NCBI GenBank assembly: GCA_035271065.1
Contig: DATESB010000102.1
Span: 1-47,133, forward strand
DNA: 47,133 nt
DNA from: JAAYYM01 sp035271065
GTDB taxonomy: Bacteria > Bacillota > Clostridia > Lachnospirales > Lachnospiraceae
Reading direction: 5' to 3'
In this document: positions 18,545 to 27,492 of the stretch, one piece after another
How positions within the stretch are numbered: the first letter of the stretch is position 1
Layout: the number at the start of each line of letters is the position of its first letter
Translations under genes and position numbers: made by a program
The notes under the pieces: generated by a model
Told to the model about the DNA's origin: nothing
Databases searched by the model: none
What the model saw: the letters and a program-made list of their open reading frames with translations, nothing else

Positions 18545-19423
18545 ATGATTAAGAGTATGACAGGCTTTGGAAGATGTGAAGTCTCCGATGCCAATCGTAA
18601 GTTTACTGTTGAAATGAAAGCGGTAAATCACAGGTATCTGGATGTTAATCTGAAGATGCCGAAGAAATTCAGTTTTTTTGAAGCCTCGATCAGAACTACC
18701 TTAAAGAATTATATACAACGAGGCAAGGTAGATGTATTTATCACCTATGAAGATTTTACAGAGAATAATTACAGCGTCAAGTACAATAAGGATTTGGCAA
18801 CAGAGTATATGAAACATCTGGAGCAGATTGCAGAGGATTTTTCATTGGAACGTGACATCAGGGTTTCAACATTATCCAGATATCCTGAGGTTCTTTCGAT
18901 GGAAGAGCAGAACATTGACGAGGAAGAGATTTGGAAGAGCCTTGAACAGGCAGTGAAGGGCGCAGCAGAAGCATTTGTGCAGACCAGAATTGTTGAGGGT
19001 GAGAACCTGAAGAATGATTTAATCGGGAAGCTTGACGGTATGCTTCAATATGTAGACTATATTGAAGAACGCTCACCTGAGATTATTAAGGCGTATCGCA
19101 CAAAACTTGAGGATAAAGTCAAGGAACTGCTGGGTGATGCACAGATTGATGAAAACAGAATATTGACAGAGGTTACTTTATTTGCGGATAAAATATGTGT
19201 AGACGAAGAAATTGTTCGCCTGCGCAGCCATGTGGAACATACCAAATCAACACTTGAAGAGGGCGGCAGTATCGGCAGGAAGCTGGATTTCATAGCACAG
19301 GAGATGAACAGAGAGGCCAATACTATTTTATCTAAGTCGAATGACCTCGACACCTCCAATAAGGCAATTGATTTGAAGACAGAGATTGAAAAGGTCAGAG
19401 AACAGATTCAGAATATCGAATAG
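18545..19423 (+). CDS. YicC/YloC family endoribonuclease
   Basis: A 292-residue YicC-family protein. The start MIKSMTGFGRCE and the AVNHRYLDVNLKMP motif are signatures of its N-terminal domain, and the C-terminal DUF1732 part contains GRKLDFIAQEMNREANTILSKS. Escherichia coli YicC has been described as an endoribonuclease; substrate and role in Clostridia are not established. The start at 18545 follows AAAGGAGAAG; in-frame codons back to 18512 precede that site. It heads the operon with gmk, as in Bacillus, but without the small remA-like gene that often lies between them. Confidence 0.9.
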   Translation: MIKSMTGFGRCEVSDANRKFTVEMKAVNHRYLDVNLKMPKKFSFFEASIRTTLKNYIQRGKVDVFITYEDFTENNYSVKYNKDLATEYMKHLEQIAEDFSLERDIRVSTLSRYPEVLSMEEQNIDEEEIWKSLEQAVKGAAEAFVQTRIVEGENLKNDLIGKLDGMLQYVDYIEERSPEIIKAYRTKLEDKVKELLGDAQIDENRILTEVTLFADKICVDEEIVRLRSHVEHTKSTLEEGGSIGRKLDFIAQEMNREANTILSKSNDLDTSNKAIDLKTEIEKVREQIQNIE

Positions 19424-19451
19424 CATTCAGCATTGCAGAAGGTGAGGAACT

Positions 19452-20078
19452 ATGAATCAAAGAGGAATTCTTTTGGTTATATCAGGATTTGCGGGCTCCG
19501 GTAAGGGAACACTGATGAAGGAACTGATGAAACGCTACGACAATTATGCGCTTTCCATTTCAGCAACGACCAGACAGCCCCGTGAAGGTGAAGCGCACGG
19601 CAGAGAGTATTTCTTTATGGACAAAGAGAAATTTGAAGCTATGATTGAGCGGGATGAATTTTTGGAACATGCCTGCTATGTCGGCAATTATTATGGAACG
19701 CCAAAGGCTTATGTGGAGGAACAATTGGCATCGGGTAAGGATGTTATATTGGAAATAGAGACACAGGGAGCATTGATTATTAAGAAGAAATGTCCGGATG
19801 CGTTATTACTGTTTGTAATGCCGCCGAGTGTGCCGGAACTTTACAGAAGGCTTGTAGAACGCGGAACGGAAACGCCTGAAGTGATTGCTTCAAGAATGAG
19901 AAGAGGCAGACAGGAAGCGCAGGATATTCTCAATTATGACTATTTAGTGGTAAATGATAATATTGATGCGTGTGTGGAACGTTTGCATGCTACAATAGAA
20001 AGTTCACATTTTGCAACAAAGAGAAACTTGAAAGTCATTGATAACATTGAAAAGGAATTCGACGAATTCCTAAAATAG
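19452..20078 (+). CDS. gmk: Guanylate kinase
   Basis: Phosphorylates GMP and dGMP to the diphosphates. The 208-residue protein has a P-loop FAGSGKGT, the GMP-binding region TTRQPREGEAHGREYFF, the ETQGA segment in place of the usual DVQGA/DIDGA, and the lid region ERGTETPEVIASRMRR. The P-loop variant is slightly unlike the common GPSGVGKS form but keeps the Gly and Lys residues. Between yicC and rpoZ in one operon. Confidence 0.95.
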   Translation: MNQRGILLVISGFAGSGKGTLMKELMKRYDNYALSISATTRQPREGEAHGREYFFMDKEKFEAMIERDEFLEHACYVGNYYGTPKAYVEEQLASGKDVILEIETQGALIIKKKCPDALLLFVMPPSVPELYRRLVERGTETPEVIASRMRRGRQEAQDILNYDYLVVNDNIDACVERLHATIESSHFATKRNLKVIDNIEKEFDEFLK

Positions 20079-20096
20079 AAAATAGGAGGAAATAGC

Positions 20097-20339
20097 ATGT
20101 TACATCCATCTTACACAGATTTAATGAAAGTAGTAAACAGCGAGGTTGAAGAAGGGGAACATCCGGTAGTTAACAGCAGATATTCTATCGTGTTGGCAAC
20201 CAGCAAAAGAGCAAGACAGGTGATTAACGGTGCTCGTACACTTGTAGACAGCAAAGGCAACAAACCATTATCAGTAGCAATTGAAGAGTTGAATACCGGT
20301 AAGGTAAAGATTGTCGGAGACGATGAGGATTTATTATAG
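20097..20339 (+). CDS. rpoZ: RNA polymerase omega subunit
   Basis: Small subunit that assists assembly of RNA polymerase. The 80-residue protein has the family core SRYSIVLATSKRARQVINGA and the closing KPLSVAIEELNTGKVKI. TAGGAGGAAATAGC precedes the start. rimO begins two bases after its stop, and the AGGA at the rpoZ end is the only SD-like sequence for rimO. Confidence 0.94.
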   Translation: MLHPSYTDLMKVVNSEVEEGEHPVVNSRYSIVLATSKRARQVINGARTLVDSKGNKPLSVAIEELNTGKVKIVGDDEDLL

Positions 20340-20341
20340 GA

Positions 20342-21670
20342 ATGAAAGTTATATTCATATCATTAGGGTGTGATAAAAATTTAGTGGATTCAGAGGTGAT
20401 GTTGGGGCTCTTAAGGGACGGAGGCTATGAATTCACGGATGATGAAACAGAAGCAGACGTAATTGTCATTAATACGTGCTGCTTTATTCATGATGCTAAG
20501 GAAGAGAGCATTCAGACCATTTTAGATATGGCAAAATATAAAAATCCGGAAAATGGACAATGCAAGGCGCTGATTGTGGCGGGTTGTTTGGGACAGCGAT
20601 ACCATGATGAAATTGCACAGGATATTCCGGAGGTAGACGTTATTGTAGGTACAACAGCCTATGATAAGATTATTGAAGCAATGGAGTCGGCTTTGAATGG
20701 GAAGAGTGAAAATCAATTTGCATCCATTGAAGCACTGCCACTTCCTGAAACGAAGAGAATACTGACAACAGGCGGTCATTATGCATATTTAAAGATTGCA
20801 GAGGGCTGTGACAAGTCTTGTACCTATTGTATTATTCCGAAACTGCGCGGACATTATAGAAGTGTTCCGATAGAACGGCTTGTGGAAGAGGCAAAGGGAT
20901 TGGCGGCTTCCGGTGTCAGAGAATTGATTTTGATTGCACAGGAGACAACCATTTACGGGGTTGATTTATATGGTAAGAAGTCATTGCCGCGATTACTGCG
21001 GGAACTTGCCAAGATAGAAGAACTGAGTTGGCTGCGTGTGATGTATTGCTATCCTGAGGAAATTGACGATGAACTCATACAGGTCATCAAAGAGGAACCG
21101 AAGGTGTGCCATTATCTGGACTTACCGATACAGCATGCTTCAGATACGATATTGAAACGCATGGGCAGAAGAACAGACGGTGCCGGATTGCGAGAAATTA
21201 TATGGAAGTTAAGAAGAGAGATACCGGATATTTGTCTCCGCACCACGTTGATTACCGGATTTCCGGGAGAGACAGAACGTGACCATGAGGAATTAATGGA
21301 TTTTGTGGATGACATTGAATTTGAAAGACTGGGTGTTTTTACATATTCTCCGGAGGAAAATACACCTGCAGCGCTTATGTCGGATCAGATAGATGAAAAA
21401 ATCAAACTAAACCGTCAGGCTGAATTGATGGCTTTGCAGCAGGAGATTGCTTTTGATAAGGCAATTGATATGGTGGACCGCGAGATGTATGCATTTGTTG
21501 AGGGTAAAGTTGTAGAAGAAAATGCTTATGTGGCACGGACGTATATGGATGCACCAAATGTGGACGGATATTTGTTTATTAATACAGATGTTGAACTCGA
21601 AAGTGGCGACCTTGTCAGAGTTAAAGTGACAGGGGCACTAGAGTATGATTTGATTGGTGAACTGATATAG
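20342..21670 (+). CDS. rimO: Ribosomal protein S12 methylthiotransferase
   Basis: Radical-SAM enzyme that adds a methylthio group to an Asp of ribosomal protein S12. The 442 residues contain an N-terminal domain with cluster cysteines Cys10, Cys46 and Cys82, the radical-SAM motif Cys156-xxx-Cys160-xx-Cys163 in EGCDKSCTYC, and a C-terminal TRAM domain. Assignment as RimO rather than MiaB rests on the start VIFISLGCDKNLVDSE and the PKLRGHYRS segment after the cluster motif. Translation is probably coupled to rpoZ. Confidence 0.93.
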   Translation: MKVIFISLGCDKNLVDSEVMLGLLRDGGYEFTDDETEADVIVINTCCFIHDAKEESIQTILDMAKYKNPENGQCKALIVAGCLGQRYHDEIAQDIPEVDVIVGTTAYDKIIEAMESALNGKSENQFASIEALPLPETKRILTTGGHYAYLKIAEGCDKSCTYCIIPKLRGHYRSVPIERLVEEAKGLAASGVRELILIAQETTIYGVDLYGKKSLPRLLRELAKIEELSWLRVMYCYPEEIDDELIQVIKEEPKVCHYLDLPIQHASDTILKRMGRRTDGAGLREIIWKLRREIPDICLRTTLITGFPGETERDHEELMDFVDDIEFERLGVFTYSPEENTPAALMSDQIDEKIKLNRQAELMALQQEIAFDKAIDMVDREMYAFVEGKVVEENAYVARTYMDAPNVDGYLFINTDVELESGDLVRVKVTGALEYDLIGELI

Positions 21671-21683
21671 ACAGAGAGGCGTG

Positions 21684-21721
21684 TGCGCGAAGCGCGCAAA
21701 AGAATGTGATTGCGAAGCAAT
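21684..21721 (+). repeat. Two adjacent short hairpins before pgsA
   Basis: TGCGCG-AAG-CGCGCA (21684-21698) and ATTGC-GAA-GCAAT (21709-21721) are perfect small stem-loops in the 76-base gap between rimO and pgsA. The ATTGCG arm can pair instead with CGCAAT at 21724-21729, next to the pgsA ribosome binding site, giving two alternative folds. No T-run follows, so they are not terminators. Confidence 0.45.
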
Positions 21722-21746
21722 TACGCAATTGAAGGGAGTCCTAGAG

Positions 21747-22289
21747 ATGAATTTACCTAATAAGTTGACAATTTTACGAGTGATTATGATTCCGTTTTTT
21801 GTATTTTTCCTGCTGACGACTGTAGCGGGGGATGCAAGCAAATGGATAGCACTCGTTATTTTTATTGTAGCGAGCATGACGGATTGGTTAGACGGGTATC
21901 TGGCAAGAAAGAATAATCTGGTGACGAATTTCGGAAAGTTCATGGATCCGCTTGCTGATAAATTATTGGTATGTTCTGCAATGATTTGTTTGGTACAAAT
22001 GGATAAACTGGCAGGGTGGATGGTTATCATAATTATCAGCCGTGAATTTATTATCAGTGGATTTCGTTTGATTGCTTCTGACAACGGAGTTGTGATTGCT
22101 GCGAGTTACTGGGGTAAGTTCAAGACAGTATTTCAGATGGTTATGATTATTTTATTGATAGCAGATTTTCAGAATGCGGTGGTACAGGGAATTACGATAG
22201 GATGCGTGTGGATAGCGCTGATTTTGACAATTGTATCCTTAATTGATTATCTGATTAAGAACAAGGGCGTTCTGTCAAACGGAAAATGA
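21747..22289 (+). CDS. pgsA: CDP-diacylglycerol--glycerol-3-phosphate 3-phosphatidyltransferase
   Basis: Membrane enzyme making phosphatidylglycerol phosphate, the committed step to phosphatidylglycerol. The 180-residue protein has about four membrane segments and the full CDP-alcohol phosphotransferase motif DG-xx-AR-x8-G-xxx-D-xxx-D, read in DGYLARKNNLVTNFGKFMDP followed by LADK. The start at 21747 follows GAAGGGAG. A longer frame from 21681 would translate the hairpin region and is rejected. The order pgsA-cinA-recA is conserved in Firmicutes. Confidence 0.95.
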   Translation: MNLPNKLTILRVIMIPFFVFFLLTTVAGDASKWIALVIFIVASMTDWLDGYLARKNNLVTNFGKFMDPLADKLLVCSAMICLVQMDKLAGWMVIIIISREFIISGFRLIASDNGVVIAASYWGKFKTVFQMVMIILLIADFQNAVVQGITIGCVWIALILTIVSLIDYLIKNKGVLSNGK

Positions 22290-22316
22290 CAGACAGTATA
22301 CAAAGAGGAGAACACA

Positions 22317-23585
22317 ATGGTTGTAGAATTAATTTCTGTAGGAACTGAAATTTTACTTGGTAATATTATCAATACAAATGCTGCATATTTGGCGGAGCAA
22401 TGTGCATTTCTTGGATTGTCCTGCTTCTATCAAAGTACAGTGGGCGACAACGAGGAGCGTTTAACAGAGACACTTCAGAATGCGCTTAAACGTTCAGATG
22501 TTGTAATCCTGTCAGGCGGGCTTGGACCTACGGGCGATGATCTGACAAAGGAAGTAGCTGCCAAGGTACTTGGTCGTACGATGTATATGGACGATTACTC
22601 CAAAGAACGCATTCAAACTTTTTTTGATAAACGTGGAATTAAGATTACAGATAATAATTGGAAACAGGCAATGATACCGGAAGGTGCTACGATACTAAAC
22701 AATGATAACGGAACAGCGCCCGGCATTATTATGGAGGAGAACGGTAAGACGGTTGTGCTTCTGCCGGGACCGCCAAACGAATTGGTTCCGATGTTTGAAA
22801 AGGATGTCTATCCATATCTGGATCGCAAGACACCGAATACAATCAGTTCTCAGGTGGTTAAGATATGCGGTATGGGAGAAAGTGCTGTCGAGGAGATGGT
22901 TAAGGATTTAATGGAAACCTCCAATCCGACAGTGGCACCGTATGCCAAGACCGGAGAAGTACATCTGCGTGTGACTGCAATGGCAGAGGATGAGAAAGCG
23001 GCTAAGAAACTGACCAAGCCGATTATCAAGGAATTAAAGGGCAGAATTGGCTCTTACATTTATACAACAAGTCCGGATGTGACTTTGGAAGAAGCAGTTG
23101 TCGATTTGATTGCAAAGAATAGTTTGACGGTTTCGACTGTAGAATCATGTACAGGCGGTATGCTGGCAGCAAGACTGGTAAATGTACCGGGTGTATCGGA
23201 TGTATTTAAAGAAGGTATGATTACCTATTCCAATAAGGCAAAGCGTAACAGAGTTGGGGTTAAGAAAGGCACATTATCGAAATACGGTGCAGTGAGTGAG
23301 CAGGTAGCAAAAGAGATGGCAAAGGGCGGTGCTTTTTTCACTAAATCAGATGTGTGTGTTGCTGTCACCGGAATTGCGGGACCTGACGGCGGAACAGAGG
23401 AAAAGCCGGTTGGACTTGTTTATATTGCTTGCTGTGTATGCGGCAAGACAACGGTGAAGGAATATCATTTCAGCGGTAACAGGGCGAAGATACGGGAGAA
23501 TACGGTGTCGGCCGCATTGACATTGATGAGATTGTGTATCTTGGAATATTATAGTGAAGTGACGTTTGGTAAGAAAGATAAGTGA
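22317..23585 (+). CDS. cinA: CinA family protein (competence/damage-inducible; NMN amidohydrolase domain)
   Basis: A 422-residue two-domain protein: an N-terminal molybdopterin-binding-like (COG1058) domain with SVGTEILLGNIINTNA and LSGGLGPTGDDLT, and a C-terminal CinA/PncC domain (about 255-415) with ESCTGGMLAARLVNVPG and GIAGPDGGTEEKPVG, where the Ser of ESCTGG is the family's amidohydrolase residue. The family is linked to pyridine-nucleotide recycling and, in some Firmicutes, to competence. GAGGAG precedes the start. A terminator follows, so recA is separately expressed. Confidence 0.93.
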   Translation: MVVELISVGTEILLGNIINTNAAYLAEQCAFLGLSCFYQSTVGDNEERLTETLQNALKRSDVVILSGGLGPTGDDLTKEVAAKVLGRTMYMDDYSKERIQTFFDKRGIKITDNNWKQAMIPEGATILNNDNGTAPGIIMEENGKTVVLLPGPPNELVPMFEKDVYPYLDRKTPNTISSQVVKICGMGESAVEEMVKDLMETSNPTVAPYAKTGEVHLRVTAMAEDEKAAKKLTKPIIKELKGRIGSYIYTTSPDVTLEEAVVDLIAKNSLTVSTVESCTGGMLAARLVNVPGVSDVFKEGMITYSNKAKRNRVGVKKGTLSKYGAVSEQVAKEMAKGGAFFTKSDVCVAVTGIAGPDGGTEEKPVGLVYIACCVCGKTTVKEYHFSGNRAKIRENTVSAALTLMRLCILEYYSEVTFGKKDK

Positions 23586-23591
23586 TATATG

Positions 23592-23625
23592 CAACCCTCC
23601 AATTTGATAGTTGGAGGGTTGTTTA
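23592..23625 (+). terminator. Intrinsic terminator after cinA
   Basis: CAACCCTCCAA and TTGGAGGGTTG form an 11-bp stem around an eight-base loop, followed by TTTATAGTT. The T-run is short. The rest of the stretch to recA (23626-23839) shows only a small GGCA/TGCC hairpin near 23685. Confidence 0.8.
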
Positions 23626-23839
23626 TAGTTGTCGGCTATGATATGATGATTTTACTACCGCAAAACTTGTATTTTATGTCCGGCATTTCTGCCGTAATTT
23701 CACGACCTTATTAATATCATATGAAAAAGTTTAAAGAGTATCGGGTTATGAGGGAGTTTTATCGGACATATGATGTGCAAAAATAGAGCATGTAAACATC
23801 AGAAAGATACTTCATATATACTTTATATGCAAAAAGATG

Positions 23840-23868
23840 TTGACAAAACCGAACAAACGTTTTATATT
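23840..23868 (+). promoter_or_regulatory. recA promoter
   Basis: TTGACA (23840-23845) and TATATT (23863-23868) are 17 bp apart, a near-consensus sigma-A promoter 40 bp before the recA start. Two LexA sites overlap it. Confidence 0.88.
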
Positions 23869-23887
23869 ATAGTAAGAACAAACGTTC
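23851..23887 (+). promoter_or_regulatory. Two LexA (SOS) boxes at recA
   Basis: GAACAAACGTTC at 23876-23887 is a perfect Firmicutes LexA box (GAAC-N4-GTTC), just downstream of the -10. GAACAAACGTTT at 23851-23862 has one mismatch and fills the space between -35 and -10. Their starts are 25 bp apart. LexA bound at either site would block the promoter. Confidence 0.88.
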
Positions 23888-23907
23888 TTGATGAGAAGGA
23901 GAATAGT

Positions 23908-25011
23908 ATGGAAAGAGAAGAGAAGTTAAAGGCATTGGATGCGGCACTGTCGCAGATAGAGAAGCAGTTTGGTAAGGGATCCGTGATGAAACTGGGTGAT
24001 ACCAGTGCACATATGAATGTGGAGACGGTTCCGACAGGGTCATTGAGTCTGGATATTGCACTTGGACTTGGTGGTATTCCAAAGGGAAGAGTCATAGAGA
24101 TATATGGACCGGAATCCAGTGGTAAGACAACGGTTACGTTACATATGATTGCAGAAGTACAGAAGAGAGGCGGCATTGCAGGGTTTATAGATGCAGAGCA
24201 TGCACTTGATCCGGCTTATGCAAAGAATATAGGAGTCGATATTGATAACTTATACATATCACAGCCGGATAACGGAGAACAGGCCATGGAGATTACAGAA
24301 ACGATGGTTCGTTCAGGAGCGGTTGATATTGTGGTAGTCGATTCAGTAGCAGCCTTGGTACCAAAAGCAGAGATTGACGGCGATATGGGTGACAGTCACA
24401 TGGGATTGCAGGCAAGATTGATGTCTCAGGCACTCAGAAAATTAACTGCAATTATCAGCAAATCAAACTGTACGGTTATTTTTATCAATCAGTTAAGAGA
24501 GAAGATTGGTGTTATGTTCGGTAATCCTGAGACAACGACCGGCGGACGTGCGCTTAAGTTCTATGCTTCTGTTCGTATGGATGTTCGTAGAATAGAATCG
24601 TTGAAGCAGGGTGGAGATGTCATTGGTAATCGTACCAGAATTAAGATTGTAAAGAATAAGATTGCCCCACCGTTTAAAGAGGCTGAATTTGATATTATGT
24701 TTGGAGAAGGTATCTCTACAGTGGGCGATATTTTGGATTTGGCTGCTGATGTGGATATCATTAATAAAAGTGGTGCATGGTATGCTTATAATGGTCAGAA
24801 AATCGGTCAGGGACGTGAGAATACTAAGACCTATCTGAAGGAGCATCCGGATATGTGCAATGAAGTGGAAGCAAAAGTACGTGCGCATTTCGGACTTGAT
24901 GGAGTGGCAGCAGATAAGGCGGCGGATGCAGACAAGGCAACAGATAAGGTAACAGGCAAAGAAGAACCGGTAGAGAAGAAAGCAGCGAAGGCAGCTAAGA
25001 CAGAGAGTTAA
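23908..25011 (+). CDS. recA: Recombinase RecA
   Basis: Forms ATP-dependent filaments on single-stranded DNA for strand exchange and stimulates LexA self-cleavage. The 367-residue protein has Walker A GPESSGKTT near 67-75, the KAEIDGDMGDSHMGLQARLMS stretch that includes loop L1, and FINQLREKIGVMFGNPETTTGG with loop L2. The C-terminal tail from about 335 is Ala/Lys/Asp rich with repeated ADKA/ATDK units. The start at 23908 follows AAGGAGAATAGT; upstream in-frame codons would run through the promoter. SOS regulation is visible, and recX follows after six bases. Confidence 0.98.
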   Translation: MEREEKLKALDAALSQIEKQFGKGSVMKLGDTSAHMNVETVPTGSLSLDIALGLGGIPKGRVIEIYGPESSGKTTVTLHMIAEVQKRGGIAGFIDAEHALDPAYAKNIGVDIDNLYISQPDNGEQAMEITETMVRSGAVDIVVVDSVAALVPKAEIDGDMGDSHMGLQARLMSQALRKLTAIISKSNCTVIFINQLREKIGVMFGNPETTTGGRALKFYASVRMDVRRIESLKQGGDVIGNRTRIKIVKNKIAPPFKEAEFDIMFGEGISTVGDILDLAADVDIINKSGAWYAYNGQKIGQGRENTKTYLKEHPDMCNEVEAKVRAHFGLDGVAADKAADADKATDKVTGKEEPVEKKAAKAAKTES

Positions 25012-25017
25012 TAAGAT

Positions 25018-25632
25018 ATGGAATTGACGGTTACCAAGATAGAAGAATACACAAAAAGTAAATATAAGATATATTTGAATGACGAATTCGCCTTTGTATT
25101 ATATAAGGGCGAATTGCGTCGTTATGGCATAGAAGAAGGTATGGTGTTTACAGATGAACTGCGAGGTGAGATTATCGGAACGCTTTTGGTAAAACGGGCT
25201 AAGTTACGTGCCATGCATCTGTTAGAAAAGATTGACCGGACAGAAGCCGATGTCAGACGTAAGTTAAAGGAAAACCTATACCCGAAAGAAGTAATCGACG
25301 AAGCAATTACCTATGTAAAGAACTATCATTACATTGATGATGAACGTTATGCAGAAAACTATATCCGTTACAAACAGGCATCTTCAAGTCGCAATGAAAT
25401 CAAGAGAAAATTGATGGAAAAGGGTATCAGTAAAGAAGTGATTGCCACAAAGCTTGAAGAGACAAATGATAGTGATACGGAGTTGGTGAAAAAACTAATT
25501 CTGAAGCGTTGCAGTGAACCGGCGAATTTGAATTATCAAGAGAAGAATAAATTGTTTGCATATTTGTATCGCAAGGGCTTTTCGTCAGAGGCGATAGAGA
25601 CGGGATTTCGAGAGATTATAGAGCAGGATTGA
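25018..25632 (+). CDS. recX: Regulatory protein RecX
   Basis: Modulates RecA filament dynamics. The 204-residue protein is made of three-helix RecX repeats with the motifs ALLVKRAKLRAMHLLEK-like helix, RTEADVRRKLKE, YIDDERYAENYIR and the related KLEETNDSD and YLYRKGFSSEAIETG units. It sits six bases after recA and so is expected to share the SOS promoter. About 210 bp without a gene separate it from rny; these hold only the rny promoter and leader. Confidence 0.92.
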   Translation: MELTVTKIEEYTKSKYKIYLNDEFAFVLYKGELRRYGIEEGMVFTDELRGEIIGTLLVKRAKLRAMHLLEKIDRTEADVRRKLKENLYPKEVIDEAITYVKNYHYIDDERYAENYIRYKQASSSRNEIKRKLMEKGISKEVIATKLEETNDSDTELVKKLILKRCSEPANLNYQEKNKLFAYLYRKGFSSEAIETGFREIIEQD

Positions 25633-25720
25633 TGGACACCATGTTAGGCATTGTGGAATGCGATTGGTCTTGAATTGCTGTCTGATTGTCGCTTGGAATT
25701 TGCACTTCCTGACATTTCAC

Positions 25721-25749
25721 TTGACATAACTCTTAAAAAAGTATAAAAT
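25721..25749 (+). promoter_or_regulatory. rny promoter
   Basis: TTGACA (25721-25726) and TAAAAT (25744-25749) are 17 bp apart. The leader of about 85 bases ends in a small AGGAG-GTG-CTCCT palindrome (25829-25841) that includes the ribosome binding site and abuts the GTG start. Confidence 0.75.
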
Positions 25750-25841
25750 TTATATGTTGTAAAATCGCAAGTTAGAATGTCCTATTTACATACATTCTAT
25801 GTTGATAAAGTACAATGAAAATTAAATAAGGAGGTGCTCCT

Positions 25842-27395
25842 GTGCCAATCATTGCAATTGTTATTGCTGTGGTGGTTACGTTGGTGGTAGCTATCCCTGT
25901 AACCTATGTTGTTTCTGTAAATTCTCGCAAGAAGTCCGATGATGCTAAAATCGGTAATGCAGAGCAGAAAGCAAGAGAGATTATAGACGAAGCTTTGAAA
26001 ACCGCAGAAACCAAGAAGCGCGAAGGCCTTTTGGAAGTCAAGGAAGAGTCCATTCGTACCAAGAATGAACTTGAAAAGGAATCCAAAGAACGCAGAAAAG
26101 AAATACAGCGTTTAGAAAGCCGTGTGCAGCAGAAGGAAGAAAGCGTAGATAAGAAGCTGGATGCTATCGAAAAGCGTGAAGCCGCTAATACAGCAAAAGA
26201 AGAAGAACTGGCGAAACAACGAGAAATCGTCGCCAATCTAAATGAGCAAAGAGTACGGGAACTAGAAAGAATCTCAGGTTTGACCTCCGAACAAGCAAAA
26301 GAATATCTGTTAAAGATTGTTGAAGATGAAGTAAAACATGAAACCGCAATGCTCGTAAAGGAACTTGAATCCAGAGCAAAGGAAGAAGCGGACAAGAAGG
26401 CAAAGGAATATGTGGTAACTGCAATACAGAAATGTGCTGTGGACCATGTTGCCGAAACTACAATCTCTGTAGTACCGCTTCCTAATGATGAAATGAAGGG
26501 TAGAATTATCGGTAGAGAGGGACGTAATATACGTACACTCGAGACACTGACAGGTGTCGATTTGATTATCGATGATACGCCGGAAGCAGTTGTATTGTCT
26601 GGCTTCGATCCGATTAGGAGAGAAGTAGCAAGAATTGCTCTTGAAAAATTGATTGTCGATGGACGTATCCATCCGGCAAGAATTGAAGAAATGGTTGAAA
26701 AGGCCCAAAAAGAAGTTGAAGTTATGATCCGCGAGGAAGGTGAGGCTGCTACACTTGAAGTAGGTGTACATGGTATCCATCCTGAACTCGTTAGGTTGCT
26801 TGGTAGAATGAAATTCAGAACCAGTTATGGTCAGAATGCATTAAAACATTCCATTGAAGTATCACTTCTTTCCGGACTGCTTGCGTCATCAATTGGCGTA
26901 GACGTTCGTATGGCAAAACGTGCAGGACTTCTTCATGACATCGGTAAAGCCGTTGACCATGAGATGGAAGGAACGCATATTCAGTTGGGTGTTGAGTTAT
27001 GTAAGAAATACAAAGAATCACCTACCGTTATCAATTCAGTGGAATCTCATCACGGTGATGTAGAAGCCACTTCACTGATTGCATGTATTGTACAGGCAGC
27101 CGATACTATTTCGGCGGCACGTCCGGGTGCAAGAAGAGAGACATTAGAGACATACACTAACAGATTAAAACAATTAGAGGATATAACCAACGCGTTCAAG
27201 GGCGTTGACAAATCTTTTGCTATTCAAGCAGGTCGTGAGATTCGTATTATGGTAGTTCCCGAGCAAGTATCTGATGCAGATATGGTATTACTTGCACGTG
27301 ATATTTCAAAGCAGATAGAAGCTGAACTAGAATATCCGGGTCAGGTAAAAGTCAATGTAATCAGAGAAAGCCGCGTAATTGATTACGCAAAGTGA
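25842..27395 (+). CDS. rny: Ribonuclease Y
   Basis: Membrane-anchored endoribonuclease that starts much of the mRNA turnover in Firmicutes. The 517 residues comprise an N-terminal membrane segment (about 3-25), a long charged coiled coil (about 28-200), a KH domain with MKGRIIGREGRNIRTLETLTG, and an HD domain with the metal-binding HDIGKAVDHE near residue 365 and the ESHHGD motif. The GTG start at 25842 follows AGGAGGTG, which lies in a 5-bp hairpin that could limit initiation. Several hairpins follow the gene. Confidence 0.97.
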   Translation: MPIIAIVIAVVVTLVVAIPVTYVVSVNSRKKSDDAKIGNAEQKAREIIDEALKTAETKKREGLLEVKEESIRTKNELEKESKERRKEIQRLESRVQQKEESVDKKLDAIEKREAANTAKEEELAKQREIVANLNEQRVRELERISGLTSEQAKEYLLKIVEDEVKHETAMLVKELESRAKEEADKKAKEYVVTAIQKCAVDHVAETTISVVPLPNDEMKGRIIGREGRNIRTLETLTGVDLIIDDTPEAVVLSGFDPIRREVARIALEKLIVDGRIHPARIEEMVEKAQKEVEVMIREEGEAATLEVGVHGIHPELVRLLGRMKFRTSYGQNALKHSIEVSLLSGLLASSIGVDVRMAKRAGLLHDIGKAVDHEMEGTHIQLGVELCKKYKESPTVINSVESHHGDVEATSLIACIVQAADTISAARPGARRETLETYTNRLKQLEDITNAFKGVDKSFAIQAGREIRIMVVPEQVSDADMVLLARDISKQIEAELEYPGQVKVNVIRESRVIDYAK

Positions 27396-27412
27396 CGCAA
27401 TAACGAGCCAGT

Positions 27413-27433
27413 CACAGTTGCCACGCAACTGTG
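27413..27433 (+). repeat. Perfect 9-bp hairpin after rny
   Basis: CACAGTTGC-CAC-GCAACTGTG lies 18 bases after the rny stop. It has no T-run and precedes the terminator. A further perfect hairpin, GCGTAAT-TG-ATTACGC (27373-27388), lies in the last rny codons. Confidence 0.6.
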
Positions 27434-27443
27434 CAGGTAAAAT

Positions 27444-27485
27444 AAAGAGGGATGGTCAAGTTTACTTGAACAGCCCTCTTTTTTT
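27444..27485 (+). terminator. Intrinsic terminator after rny
   Basis: AAAGAGGG pairs with CCCTCTTT, with an inner TCAAG/TTGA stem, followed by a run of seven T. Confidence 0.9.
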
Positions 27486-27492
27486 ACCGTAA

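Noticed and set aside
23770..23907. N-terminal extension of RecA
   Set aside because: The in-frame codons run through the -35, -10 and LexA boxes; the ATG at 23908 has the ribosome binding site and the normal RecA start.
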